Shown here one piece after another: positions 50,818 to 59,657 of a DNA stretch of 64,000 bases. Source of the stretch: a virus; IMG/VR virus record IMGVR_UViG_3300021961_008712, positions 1-64,000 of that record. One strand, given 5' to 3'. The translations under genes and the position numbers were made by a program. The notes under the pieces were generated by a model. The model was not told where the DNA came from, ran no database searches, and was given only the letters and a program-made list of their open reading frames with translations. The stretch's first letter is position 1, and every line of letters begins with the position of its first letter.

Positions 50818-51608
50818 GCATAGTTGATAAGAATTTTGTTTACGATAAGATTACGAATAATCAAGTTTATAAAAAAGCACCAAGTGGTGAGATTATTATT
50901 GACTATGAAAGAGTTAAGTATGCATGGGCACATGGAGCAACACGTTACCACTTAGGAGATGGTCTATTAGTATACTCTATCATTCAATTTATGAGAGCAA
51001 AGAACTGTGTATGTTTAGGCTCTGGAGGAGGCTTTATTCCTCGTATTATGACACAGGCAAGACTAGATCTATATGATCAAGAAATATTTGAAGGTAATTC
51101 AGATTTTAATTGGGGAGATATCGGTGCAACTTTTATCGTAGATGCAGCAAACGGAGTAGGAGGAAACGTAGACTGGCTAGAAGAAGATTCATTTTTCAGA
51201 AACATATTTCATCCTAGAGTTATAAACGATACAACTGAAAATGCATTTTATAATTTTTTCGTAAAAGAGGATATTAAAATTGATTATCTTCATATTGACG
51301 CAGGACATTCGTTTGAGGATGTTAAAAGAGATTTTGAGCTATATAAAAACATATTATCTGATTACGGAGTAATATCAATACACGATACAGATAGGTCTTA
51401 TGAAAAATCCTATATAGTTTCTAAAGATATTAAAGATCAAAATCACCATGATGAATTTGCTTCTGGTCCTGCTGACTTAGTTGACTTACTTAAGAATGAT
51501 CCGAACTTTGAAGTTTTTAACTTTTTCAATAACGGAGCATTAAAAACTAAACCTTCTTCAACAGGATTCACACTAGTTAAGAAATCATTTCCTAACGTAT
51601 CGTTATAA
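50814..51608 (+). CDS. SAM-dependent methyltransferase
   Basis: 264 residues. The Rossmann-type start CVCLGSGGGFIPRIMTQARL supplies the SAM-binding glycine loop near residue 64. Further on are IDYLHIDAGHSFEDVKRDFE and YGVISIHDTDRSYE, the D-x-G-H and H-D motifs of the Methyltransf_24 group that often methylates sugars. It is coupled at both ends to glycosyltransferases, so the likely substrate is a nucleotide-sugar or a glycan chain. Specificity is unknown. Confidence 0.75.
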   Translation: MSIVDKNFVYDKITNNQVYKKAPSGEIIIDYERVKYAWAHGATRYHLGDGLLVYSIIQFMRAKNCVCLGSGGGFIPRIMTQARLDLYDQEIFEGNSDFNWGDIGATFIVDAANGVGGNVDWLEEDSFFRNIFHPRVINDTTENAFYNFFVKEDIKIDYLHIDAGHSFEDVKRDFELYKNILSDYGVISIHDTDRSYEKSYIVSKDIKDQNHHDEFASGPADLVDLLKNDPNFEVFNFFNNGALKTKPSSTGFTLVKKSFPNVSL

Positions 51609-52453
51609 TGTTAAATTTAGTTACAGTAGTAGGGAAAAATACTCATATGCTACCGCATATGCTTAACCACTATAAAAATATAGTAGCACCTGAAAACATA
51701 CACGTAGCAGTATATAGACACTCAGACGATGACGGCATCCTAGAGGAAATAGAAGAACTAGGTATTATTCCATTTAGAGTTTATACACACGAAAAATACA
51801 ACTGGGAGAAAGTAACAGACATCTACAATGAAATCAAATCTACCAAGCCAAATGAATGGTGGATAGTATCTGATGATGATGAACTACAAGTATATCCTTA
51901 CGCAGTAGAAGACATAATAGAAGCATGTGAGAGAAACGGTTATGACTTTGTCACAGGTGGGTTCATAGATAGAATAGGTATAGATGGTACTTTTCCTTTT
52001 GTGGACAGAGACACAAATATACACAAAACTTTTCCTTTGGCTTCTTTCTTTAGATATCATATGTCTGGAGCATGTCCTAACAAATGTACCTTAATGAAAG
52101 GTTATCAAAAAGTAACACCAGGACAACACTATGCCCTATTCTCCGATGGTTCAAATAGCTGGGGTAAAAGCCATCCTAGAAGGATGCCGGTGGATGAAGT
52201 ATTTACCCAAGTTCATCATTTTAAATGGGATAAGAGCTGTGTAGATAGAATACAGGAGGTAGCAGAGATTAAAAAAGATTATGCATTTTCAAAAGAGTAT
52301 AACAAAATGTATAGAGCTATTGCTAGAAATGACTGGAAAATAGATATCAATAATTCTTTATACTTAGTTGCTGAACTGAAAGAAAGTTCGTATATTGAGT
52401 ATATGGACTATCCATACTGGGATGAGCTTAGAAATTTAATTATAACTATATGA
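51608..52453 (+). CDS. Glycosyltransferase (GT2/GT92-like)
   Basis: 281 residues. The start MLNLVTVVGKNTHMLPHMLN is a nucleotide-binding strand and helix. WWIVSDDDELQVYP holds the acidic D-D-D-E metal site near residues 88-93. FTQVHHFKWDKSC near residue 200 is the typical later His motif of GT2-4/GT92 proteins. It transfers a sugar from a nucleotide donor; the acceptor is unknown. It overlaps its neighbours by 1 and 4 nt. Confidence 0.75.
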   Translation: MLNLVTVVGKNTHMLPHMLNHYKNIVAPENIHVAVYRHSDDDGILEEIEELGIIPFRVYTHEKYNWEKVTDIYNEIKSTKPNEWWIVSDDDELQVYPYAVEDIIEACERNGYDFVTGGFIDRIGIDGTFPFVDRDTNIHKTFPLASFFRYHMSGACPNKCTLMKGYQKVTPGQHYALFSDGSNSWGKSHPRRMPVDEVFTQVHHFKWDKSCVDRIQEVAEIKKDYAFSKEYNKMYRAIARNDWKIDINNSLYLVAELKESSYIEYMDYPYWDELRNLIITI

Positions 52454-52650
52454 GTGCACAAACAGAAATTAATTTAGATCAAGAAAAACTTCTCATTGAA
52501 GAGAGAAAAGTTAAAGCATTAGAAAAAATTGCTATGTCTTTAGACGCATTAACTGTATGGTTTGAAGAAATAGATAAAGAAGATTGGGATAGTAGAATCC
52601 AATTCTATTTAGCGGAATGGCATAAAAATCTTGTAGAAGGACAAAAATAG
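52450..52650 (+). CDS. Small helical hypothetical protein
   Basis: 66 residues: a coiled-coil-like N-terminus (LDQEKLLIEERKVKALEKIA) and then ALTVWFEEIDKEDWDSRIQF. I recall similar short proteins in marine cyanophage-like genomes. It lies between two glycosyltransferase genes with a 4-nt overlap and a 1-nt gap, and may be an accessory subunit. No motif points to an activity. Confidence 0.55.
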   Translation: MSAQTEINLDQEKLLIEERKVKALEKIAMSLDALTVWFEEIDKEDWDSRIQFYLAEWHKNLVEGQK

Positions 52651-52651
52651 T

Positions 52652-54049
52652 ATGCTAAAGAAACTTGGAGTTATTGTACCGTATAGAAATAGGTATGAGC
52701 ATCTCTTAAAGTTTAAAATGGCTATTCAAGCTAAACTCTATGAAGCTAAAATTCCTTACGAATTAATTGTTGTAGAGCAAGATGATAGCGCTAACTTTAA
52801 TAGAGGTAAGCTACTTAATGTCGGTTTTATTGAAGCAGAAAAGCTAGGGTGTGATTACGTTTGTTTTCATGACGTAGATATGATACCTCAAAAAGTAGAC
52901 TATTCATACTGCGATCATCCTATACACTTAGCTACACAAGATATTCCATTTGATGAATACTTTGGAGGTATTACTATGTTTCCCCTAGATGATTTCAAAA
53001 AAATAAATGGTTTTTCAAATAAATACTGGGGATGGGGTTTTGAAGACGATGACTTGCTTTGGAGATGTAAGATAAAAGGCGTTATGTTAAACTCAATCAA
53101 AGTAACTGATGCTGGTACTAGTGGTGCTGCTTTAAAGTTTAACGGAAACTCTTCTTATGTTAAGCTTCCTAATACCATTCGGACTAGAGGAGATTTTAGT
53201 ATACTTGTGTCGATGGAACCAACAGACATTACTCTTGATCCAAATGCGAGAGAAGATAAGTATGTAGCTTTTGGTATTCCCGGGTTTGACTTTAACATTA
53301 TGTACACCAGCTTTCGTAGATTTGCTGTAGAATTTTTTGATGCAAGAAAACAACACCAGTTTGCATTCTCTAATATTATACCATTAGTTAAAGCTAATTT
53401 ATTTATTACCTATAGTAAAGATAGAAACGAACTTAACTTTTTCCATAATACCAATCTGATAAAAAAAGTAGAGTTAGAAAAACCTCTTTATTTATATATG
53501 AAAGAGGAACATATGTACTTAGGATGCTCAGACCCAAAAAGAAAAGAAGAAAATAACTGGTTTAGAGGAGTTATTAATCAGTTTGCTGCTTGGGATAAAG
53601 AATTAACTTTTGATGAAATTCAAGATATCACAGATAATAATTACTTTGGATTAGCAGATAACTTTAAAAACTATCAATCTGCAGGCAATTTGACTTCTTA
53701 TTATGATGCTAAATTTATTAAGAAATACAAACTAATAGACATGTCCGATACTGCTATAGACGGAGAAATTGTAGACTGTGAATTAGTAGCGTACGACTTA
53801 CCAAAAATGAAAAGAATGTCTATTCCTTATAGAAGAGATAGTAAATATAGAACTCTAAACCACGAACACGAAGGATTCTTAAATACAGGATGGAAAGATA
53901 TTACAACAAGATACAACCAATTAAAGTTTATGAACGAAGTTATGAGAGGGTATGGTATGCCAGAGGAAGATGGTCTTACTACCTGTAAGTACAGGCTATT
54001 ATCTCATTCTAAAGTCGGAAACTTAACACAATTAATAGCACACTTATGA
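52652..54049 (+). CDS. GT7 beta-1,4-galactosyltransferase-like enzyme with inserted LamG domain
   Basis: 465 residues. Residues 1-145 have the GT7 core: VPYRNRYEHL, FNRGKLLNVGF (49-59), FHDVDMIP with the D-x-D (72-79), YFGGITMF, INGFSNKYWGWGFEDDDLLW (118-137). These match animal B4GALT motifs almost word for word. Residues about 155-335 are a LamG/concanavalin-like sandwich (ALKFNGNSSYVKLPNTIRTR, ending GVINQFAAWDKELTFDEI). The last 75 residues (KYRTLNHEHEGFLNTGWKDI, then a TTCKYRLLSH tail) resemble the GT7 C-terminal segment. So the lectin-like domain interrupts the enzyme. The next gene has the same layout. Confidence 0.8.
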   Translation: MLKKLGVIVPYRNRYEHLLKFKMAIQAKLYEAKIPYELIVVEQDDSANFNRGKLLNVGFIEAEKLGCDYVCFHDVDMIPQKVDYSYCDHPIHLATQDIPFDEYFGGITMFPLDDFKKINGFSNKYWGWGFEDDDLLWRCKIKGVMLNSIKVTDAGTSGAALKFNGNSSYVKLPNTIRTRGDFSILVSMEPTDITLDPNAREDKYVAFGIPGFDFNIMYTSFRRFAVEFFDARKQHQFAFSNIIPLVKANLFITYSKDRNELNFFHNTNLIKKVELEKPLYLYMKEEHMYLGCSDPKRKEENNWFRGVINQFAAWDKELTFDEIQDITDNNYFGLADNFKNYQSAGNLTSYYDAKFIKKYKLIDMSDTAIDGEIVDCELVAYDLPKMKRMSIPYRRDSKYRTLNHEHEGFLNTGWKDITTRYNQLKFMNEVMRGYGMPEEDGLTTCKYRLLSHSKVGNLTQLIAHL

Positions 54050-55461
54050 AATTAGGAGTATGTGTTCCGTACAGAAATAGAGAAGCTCACTTAAATGAGT
54101 TTGTACCGAAAGTAGGGAAGTACTTAAAAAGTCAAGGTATAGACTTTTGTATGTATTTTGCTCATCAGGTAGATGATAAACTTTTTAATAGAGGAGCTAC
54201 CAAAAATATTGCTGCTAAACATGCATTTCAAGACGGATGTGATTATATAGTATGGCATGATATAGATATGATACCTGAAGAAAATGGAGGAGCAGATTAT
54301 AGTTTTCCCACAGAAGGCCCTAGACATATTGCTACTCAGATTTCTCAAATGGATTACCAGCTTAAGTATCATGAATACTTTGGAGGAGCAGTTTTATTCA
54401 GCAAAGAACAAGTACTAGCTACTAATGGGTATTCAAATGACTACTGGGATTGGGGAATGGAAGATGATGATTTATTTTGGAGATGTCAGTTAGAAGGGCT
54501 TACAAATCAGACTTATATAGACAAAAAAATTGAAGGTCAGTATTTTAAAAGATTTGATGGAGATAAATCATTTATAAAAGTTCCATTTCAGAGAGAGATG
54601 AGATCCTTAAATTCTAGATCTCATACACTTTCTGTACTACTCCGTGCTAGGCAACAACCAGAAAAAAATCCTATATTTCTTATTGGAAGTAATAAAAGAA
54701 AGTATGTAGAATATCCTGTTGTTAGAGTGAAAGGGTACGACTACGGAATTGGATTTAACAACTCAAGAACAGTTTCTCTAACCTATTGGAATACATTCCA
54801 TCAACATAACTACATGTGGGTTAAAAGGTACGATGAGCAATGGACTTGGGTAACAGCTGTATTCGATAGTTTTGAAAGAAAATCTCACTTCTACCTGAAC
54901 GGCTCAGAGGTTGATTCTAGAGGAGGTTATGGTACGCATTCACCATTATCGTTTACTGGAAGACTTAAAAATTACGGTACAGAAGATTGGTACATAGGAA
55001 CCTCACCTTCAGAACCAGATGATAGTACAGTTAAGTACTTTAAAGGAGATATTGCAAAAGTATATGCCTGGAAGCGTCCTCTTTCTACAAAAGAAGTGGC
55101 AAATTTACATAATGAACTACCTACTGATGATTTAGTTATTGATCTAGATTTTAACAATCCTAAATCAGAATTTTTTGAATACGGTACAGAAGATAGAAAA
55201 GAAGATATATTAGTACCTAATTCTATTTTACCACATAGAATAGAAGGAAAGTTTAGATGTTTACCTCATCCTGATGAAGGTATAGTAAATGGAAAATTTG
55301 TCAAAGGTGAAACAACTGCTAGAAACGAACAAAGATATGTTCTTCAAATGCAGCAAGAAAAAATAAATTATAAAGAAGACGGTATAAAGCAAGTTCAATA
55401 TGAATTAGTTAGCGAAGAGCTGCTTACTCCTTGGGCTAAAATGATTAATATTAAATTATGA
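54046..55461 (+). CDS. Second GT7 galactosyltransferase-like enzyme with inserted LamG domain
   Basis: 471 residues, paralogue of the previous gene. GT7 core: VPYRNREAHL (8-17), FNRGATKNIAAKHAF, WHDIDMIPEENGG (70-82), EYFGGAVLFSKEQVLATNGY and WDWGMEDDDLFWRCQ (134-148). The insert, about residues 160-350, is LamG-like (KRFDGDKSFIKVPFQRE, HFYLNGSEVDSRGG, YFKGDIAKVYAWKRPLSTKE). The tail KFRCLPHPDEGIVNGKFVKG ends the enzyme. The two genes have diverged strongly, so they probably add sugars to different acceptors. Overlap ATGA with both neighbours. Confidence 0.8.
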   Translation: MKLGVCVPYRNREAHLNEFVPKVGKYLKSQGIDFCMYFAHQVDDKLFNRGATKNIAAKHAFQDGCDYIVWHDIDMIPEENGGADYSFPTEGPRHIATQISQMDYQLKYHEYFGGAVLFSKEQVLATNGYSNDYWDWGMEDDDLFWRCQLEGLTNQTYIDKKIEGQYFKRFDGDKSFIKVPFQREMRSLNSRSHTLSVLLRARQQPEKNPIFLIGSNKRKYVEYPVVRVKGYDYGIGFNNSRTVSLTYWNTFHQHNYMWVKRYDEQWTWVTAVFDSFERKSHFYLNGSEVDSRGGYGTHSPLSFTGRLKNYGTEDWYIGTSPSEPDDSTVKYFKGDIAKVYAWKRPLSTKEVANLHNELPTDDLVIDLDFNNPKSEFFEYGTEDRKEDILVPNSILPHRIEGKFRCLPHPDEGIVNGKFVKGETTARNEQRYVLQMQQEKINYKEDGIKQVQYELVSEELLTPWAKMINIKL

Positions 55462-56837
55462 CATCTCAAGAAGTAAAAGATAAATTAGATAAGGTAGGTT
55501 GTGGATTCTGTTTAGCAAAATGGACTCAAGTAACTATGCACCTTTCTATGGGAATGACTCATTCTTGTCACCACCCTTCTCCTCACAAAATAGGGTTAAA
55601 CGAGATTAAAAGAAATCCTACTGCGCTTCATAATACAAAGTTTAAAAAACTTAAAAGAAAAGAAATGCTTGAGGGAAAAAAACCTCAAGAGTGTAACTAT
55701 TGCTGGAATGTTGAAGATAATTCTAATTCATTTTCTGATAGAGTATTTAAATCATCAGAACCTTGGTCAATTAAGAGTTACGATGATATAGTAAATTCAC
55801 ATTGGAGAGATGATTTTAATCCTAGGTACGTAGAGGTTGCTTTCTCTAATACTTGTAATTTCAAATGCGCTTACTGTGGTCCTCAATTCTCATCTAAGTG
55901 GGTAGATGAAATAGAAAAACACGGTCCGTATCCCACTTCCACTAATTTTAACGGCATCGAACACCTCAAGGCAAAAAATGAAATGCCTTATAAGCACTCA
56001 GAAGATAATCCTTATCTAGATGCATTTTGGGAATGGTGGCCAAGTTTGTATCGTGATTTGCATACTTTTAGAATTACAGGTGGAGAGCCTCTACTTGCCA
56101 AGGACACTTTTAAAGTTCTAGATTATATTATAGAACAAGAAGAACCTAACACAGAATTAGCATTATCTATAAACTCTAATTTAGGAATACCAGATAACTT
56201 ACTTGATAAATTTATTGCTAAAGCTAAGATATTGTGTGAACAAGATAAGGTGAAAGAGTTAGTAGTCTTTACATCTGTAGAAGCTAAAGGTAAGCAGGCT
56301 GAATATACAAGATTCGGTTTGGAGTATGATAAATTTTGGCAAAACGTAGATAAGATATTAACGGAGCTACCTAAAGTAACGGTTAATATTATGGCTACCT
56401 TTAATGCACTGTCTGTCTTCACATATAGCGATTTAGTCGATAAGGTATTTGAAATGAAGAAAAAACACCACAATGGTAAACGTTATTCCATTTCTGCTGT
56501 ACAATTAGATACTTCGTACTTACGTTGGCCTAATCACCTTTCTGTTCGTATATTAGATGAAGAGCATAAAGAGTATATACTCCAAGCTGCTAAAAAAGCA
56601 CTATACTATGGACAGAGAGAATTTTCTCATAACACATACGGATTTACAAACGTAGAGATACAGAAAATTAAAAGAATATACGACTATGCTAAAGGTCATA
56701 GCGTTACATACGATAAACAAAAAAATATAGATGACTTTATTATATTTGTAGACGAATTAGATAAACGAAGAGGTACAAATTTCTTAGAGACATTCCCTGA
56801 ACTAAAAGAGTTTTATGCTAGAAATAAAAGAGGGTAA
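55458..56837 (+). CDS. Radical SAM enzyme with N-terminal Cys cluster (first copy)
   Basis: 459 residues. The radical SAM motif is SNTCNFKCAYCGP, with C133, C137 and C140 as CxxxCxxC. Upstream lie further cysteines, C18 (FCLAKW), C37 (SCHHP), C79 and C82 (ECNYCW), all conserved in the paralogue at 58137 and thus candidate ligands for an auxiliary iron-sulfur cluster. TGGEPLLAKDT is the GGE SAM-binding motif. I know such proteins as twitch-type radical SAM enzymes in marine phages. The substrate is unknown, possibly a sugar or peptide made by the neighbouring enzymes. Confidence 0.85.
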   Translation: MTSQEVKDKLDKVGCGFCLAKWTQVTMHLSMGMTHSCHHPSPHKIGLNEIKRNPTALHNTKFKKLKRKEMLEGKKPQECNYCWNVEDNSNSFSDRVFKSSEPWSIKSYDDIVNSHWRDDFNPRYVEVAFSNTCNFKCAYCGPQFSSKWVDEIEKHGPYPTSTNFNGIEHLKAKNEMPYKHSEDNPYLDAFWEWWPSLYRDLHTFRITGGEPLLAKDTFKVLDYIIEQEEPNTELALSINSNLGIPDNLLDKFIAKAKILCEQDKVKELVVFTSVEAKGKQAEYTRFGLEYDKFWQNVDKILTELPKVTVNIMATFNALSVFTYSDLVDKVFEMKKKHHNGKRYSISAVQLDTSYLRWPNHLSVRILDEEHKEYILQAAKKALYYGQREFSHNTYGFTNVEIQKIKRIYDYAKGHSVTYDKQKNIDDFIIFVDELDKRRGTNFLETFPELKEFYARNKRG

Positions 56838-57402
56838 GCCATGGGTCTTTTGGCCAAGCCATATATGCGATACCTTTCCAGAAAAACCTGCAAATAAGGT
56901 TATGACTGGAGATCAGGAATTTGAAGTATATGTAGATTTAAAGTTAAATAAGACTGAGAAAGTAATTGGAACCTTATTTACTCTGCTTCCACATTATACA
57001 GCTATGGATATATATGAAGGCCGTTTACTCTTTACTATGATGAATCAAGATAGAGAAACAACCTATTGGGATTTACCCCAACCTATATATGATGATTTAA
57101 GATTAAGAATATTGTGGAAACATGTCCCAAATAAAACTTTCACAGTATTTATTAATAGTAGACAAGTTCATGAAGTAGACTTAACTGAGAAAGCATTTGC
57201 CACAGAAGACGATCCTCACATAATCTTCGGCGCAGGAAACTTTCCTAAAAATGGCTACAACTTGAACTACACTGATATAGAGTTATACGAATTTAAGGTT
57301 ATGCAAAATAATCAATTACTTTGCCACCATACTTTTGAAGACTTTATATTTGACAAATCAGTAGATATTACTGATAATTGTAATTTTATGAATAAACTGT
57401 AA
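56815..57402 (+). CDS. LamG/concanavalin-like lectin-type protein
   Basis: 195 residues, beta-rich without a catalytic motif. The pattern TFTVFINSRQVHEVDLTEKA, then PHIIFGAGNFPKNGY and DIELYEFKVM, matches the terminal strands of the LamG inserts in the GT7 genes. It looks like a free-standing version of the insert. It starts inside the previous gene (23-nt overlap) and abuts the SGNH gene. It may bind the glycan that the cluster builds. Confidence 0.65.
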   Translation: MLEIKEGKPWVFWPSHICDTFPEKPANKVMTGDQEFEVYVDLKLNKTEKVIGTLFTLLPHYTAMDIYEGRLLFTMMNQDRETTYWDLPQPIYDDLRLRILWKHVPNKTFTVFINSRQVHEVDLTEKAFATEDDPHIIFGAGNFPKNGYNLNYTDIELYEFKVMQNNQLLCHHTFEDFIFDKSVDITDNCNFMNKL

Positions 57403-58155
57403 ATGAAAAAGTTAATAGTCTGTGGTGATTCGTATATGGCTGCTACGCAGGATCTTCCTGATAGAGCAGATTGCCTAGGTGAAGGACATTTTACTCAAAT
57501 ACTTGCTAAAGAATTAAACTTAGAGTACGACACTTTTGCTAGAGGCGGGTCATCTAACTTTCTTATTTACCTTCAAGTAAAAGAAGCAATTAAACTAAAA
57601 CCAGACCTCATTATGGTAGGGTTTACAGACAGTAATAGAGTAGAGATTTTAAACGCAGAATACTACAATAAGGATTTAGATGGTAATAGTATTGATGTTT
57701 ATCAATTTAACTATCATGAGTACCCTGATTTATCTACTGCATTAAGAAAAGAAAAGTGGAATAATAAACCAAGGTATATTTCTACATCTGTAATTAACGT
57801 AATAGATTTCCCAGAAAATTTTGAAGACAAAGGCAGGCTTTTTAGTGATAATAATTTGAAAATATATAAGGATTATTTTACTTCATTCTGGAGCCCTTCT
57901 ATTCAATCTTTATATAGTAATATATTGATGAATCATACTATAGATTTATTAAATAAGTCTAAGATAGAGTATTATATACTAGGACTAGGAGACCCTACGG
58001 ATGATCGTAGAGATAAAAGGGGAAGTAAAAATCTTAACCCACAAAATCAACCTGGCGGAGGACCCTACAGATGGCATACCACTGCAGAAACTCAAAACAT
58101 ATTAGCAAAAAATTGGATTAACTATTTTAAAGACTTATGGCAGATAAACAACTAG
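57403..58155 (+). CDS. SGNH/GDSL-type hydrolase
   Basis: 250 residues. Block I is VCGDSYMA with the nucleophile Ser10, block II is ARGGSSNFLIYLQV with the oxyanion Gly/Asn, and near the end GGGPYRWHTTAETQN provides a candidate catalytic His. These enzymes remove or move acyl groups on sugars. In a glycan cluster it may act as an O-acetyl esterase or transferase. It is coupled to the lectin-like gene and overlaps the second radical SAM gene by 19 nt. Confidence 0.75.
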   Translation: MKKLIVCGDSYMAATQDLPDRADCLGEGHFTQILAKELNLEYDTFARGGSSNFLIYLQVKEAIKLKPDLIMVGFTDSNRVEILNAEYYNKDLDGNSIDVYQFNYHEYPDLSTALRKEKWNNKPRYISTSVINVIDFPENFEDKGRLFSDNNLKIYKDYFTSFWSPSIQSLYSNILMNHTIDLLNKSKIEYYILGLGDPTDDRRDKRGSKNLNPQNQPGGGPYRWHTTAETQNILAKNWINYFKDLWQINN

Positions 58156-59657
58156 TAGAGTGGAGAGATAAACACCTCAATTCGGTAAGTAAAAGCTTTT
58201 GTGCTGCTAAGTGGTATAATGCTTCTTTACACCTAGGCCATGGATTTACTAATTCATGTCATTTACCTCTACCCCACCCTATTGATCTAGAGGAGATTAA
58301 AACTAATCCTTCAGCATTACATAATACTATGTTTAAGAAGAAGATTAGAAAAATGATGCTTGAAGGTACAAGACCTGCTGAATGCTCGTATTGCTGGAAA
58401 GTAGAAGATATAGGTGCAAATTCGATAGGTGATAGGGTATTTAAAAGCCGTATATACTCTGATGAAGATATAGCTAAGTTAGCTGAACTTCCTTGGGATG
58501 CAGATGTAAATCTTAAAACAGTAGAAGTTTCTTTTGATAGAACATGTAACTTTGCTTGCTCATACTGTAATACTGGATACTCTACTACATGGGCTAAAGA
58601 CATAGAAGAGAACGGACCTTATCAAAAATTTAAGACTACATCTGCAGGAGCTTATCATAGTGATGGTTCTTGGGCAGACGTATTTGGTAAAAATAATAAA
58701 GATAATCCATATGTAGATGCATTTATAGAATGGTGGCCAGAACTTGCACCTGAACTACAAGAGTTAAGAGTTACTGGAGGAGAGCCATCTGCATCATTTA
58801 ATTTTTGGAAGTTCTTAGAGAAAATGCAAGAAGTACCTGCACCTAATCTAAGATTAGCTGTTAACTCTAATTTAGGAGTAAATGATAAATTAATTAATAA
58901 GTTAATTGATATGTCTAATACTCTCCCTATTAAAGAGTTTGATCTATATACTTCCTGTGAGGCATTTGGTATTCAAGCAGAATATATTAGACATGGATTA
59001 GTTTGGGACGTATGGAGAAATAACTTAGTACGAATGATTGAAGAAGGAAACTTTAGACAAATTATTTGTATGATGACTATTAATTCTCTATGTCTTTACT
59101 CTATTACTGAATTCATGGATGATATGTTTACCCTTAAAGAGAAGTACGGCATGAATAAACCAGGTATAGATTTAAATATTCTTAGATGGCCTGCTTTTAT
59201 GTCACCACTAAACCTACCAGACTCAGAGAAGAAAAAACTTCATAAGAAATTAGCTGATTGGTATGAGATTAAAAAAGAGCACCCTCTTATGATGGATCAT
59301 GAAAAAGCTCAAATAGAAAGATTAATAGACTATATTGAAGTAGTAGATCAAGGACACGTAACAACAGAAGATGATAAAGAAAAACACTTCCATGATTTTA
59401 AGTCTTTTTACGAACAGCATGATGCAAGAAGAGGTTCTGATTTTAGAAAAGCATTCCCGGACCCAGATTTACTAGAGTGGTATGACTCCATTGAAGTAGA
59501 CCAGTCTATACCAGATGTACCGGTTAATGATGGACGAATTACCCATTTTGAATCAGGTGAATACGAACCAGATAAAAATAAACCAAAAGAGCTACCTCCT
59601 GCTATAAAAGAAAGAAACGAAAAACAAAGTAAAGTAAAATGGCAAAAGCTCCTGTAA
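58137..59657 (+). CDS. Radical SAM enzyme with N-terminal Cys cluster (second copy)
   Basis: 506 residues, paralogue of the 55458 protein. Radical SAM motif FDRTCNFACSYCN (C137, C141, C144); preceding conserved cysteines C22 (SFCAAKW), C41 (NSCHLP), C83 and C86 (AECSYCW). RVTGGEPSASFNFW is the GGE motif. The C-terminus is 50 residues longer than in the first copy and ends in a Pro/Lys-rich tail (PDKNKPKELPPAIKERNEK). Two divergent copies in one operon suggest two related modification steps. Confidence 0.85.
   Translation: MADKQLVEWRDKHLNSVSKSFCAAKWYNASLHLGHGFTNSCHLPLPHPIDLEEIKTNPSALHNTMFKKKIRKMMLEGTRPAECSYCWKVEDIGANSIGDRVFKSRIYSDEDIAKLAELPWDADVNLKTVEVSFDRTCNFACSYCNTGYSTTWAKDIEENGPYQKFKTTSAGAYHSDGSWADVFGKNNKDNPYVDAFIEWWPELAPELQELRVTGGEPSASFNFWKFLEKMQEVPAPNLRLAVNSNLGVNDKLINKLIDMSNTLPIKEFDLYTSCEAFGIQAEYIRHGLVWDVWRNNLVRMIEEGNFRQIICMMTINSLCLYSITEFMDDMFTLKEKYGMNKPGIDLNILRWPAFMSPLNLPDSEKKKLHKKLADWYEIKKEHPLMMDHEKAQIERLIDYIEVVDQGHVTTEDDKEKHFHDFKSFYEQHDARRGSDFRKAFPDPDLLEWYDSIEVDQSIPDVPVNDGRITHFESGEYEPDKNKPKELPPAIKERNEKQSKVKWQKLL

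Noticed and set aside
53401-53410. TATTTATT-like sequence within the GT7 gene as a promoter
   Set aside because: It lies in the middle of coding sequence with no gene start nearby; such AT-rich 8-mers are expected by chance across 64 kb.
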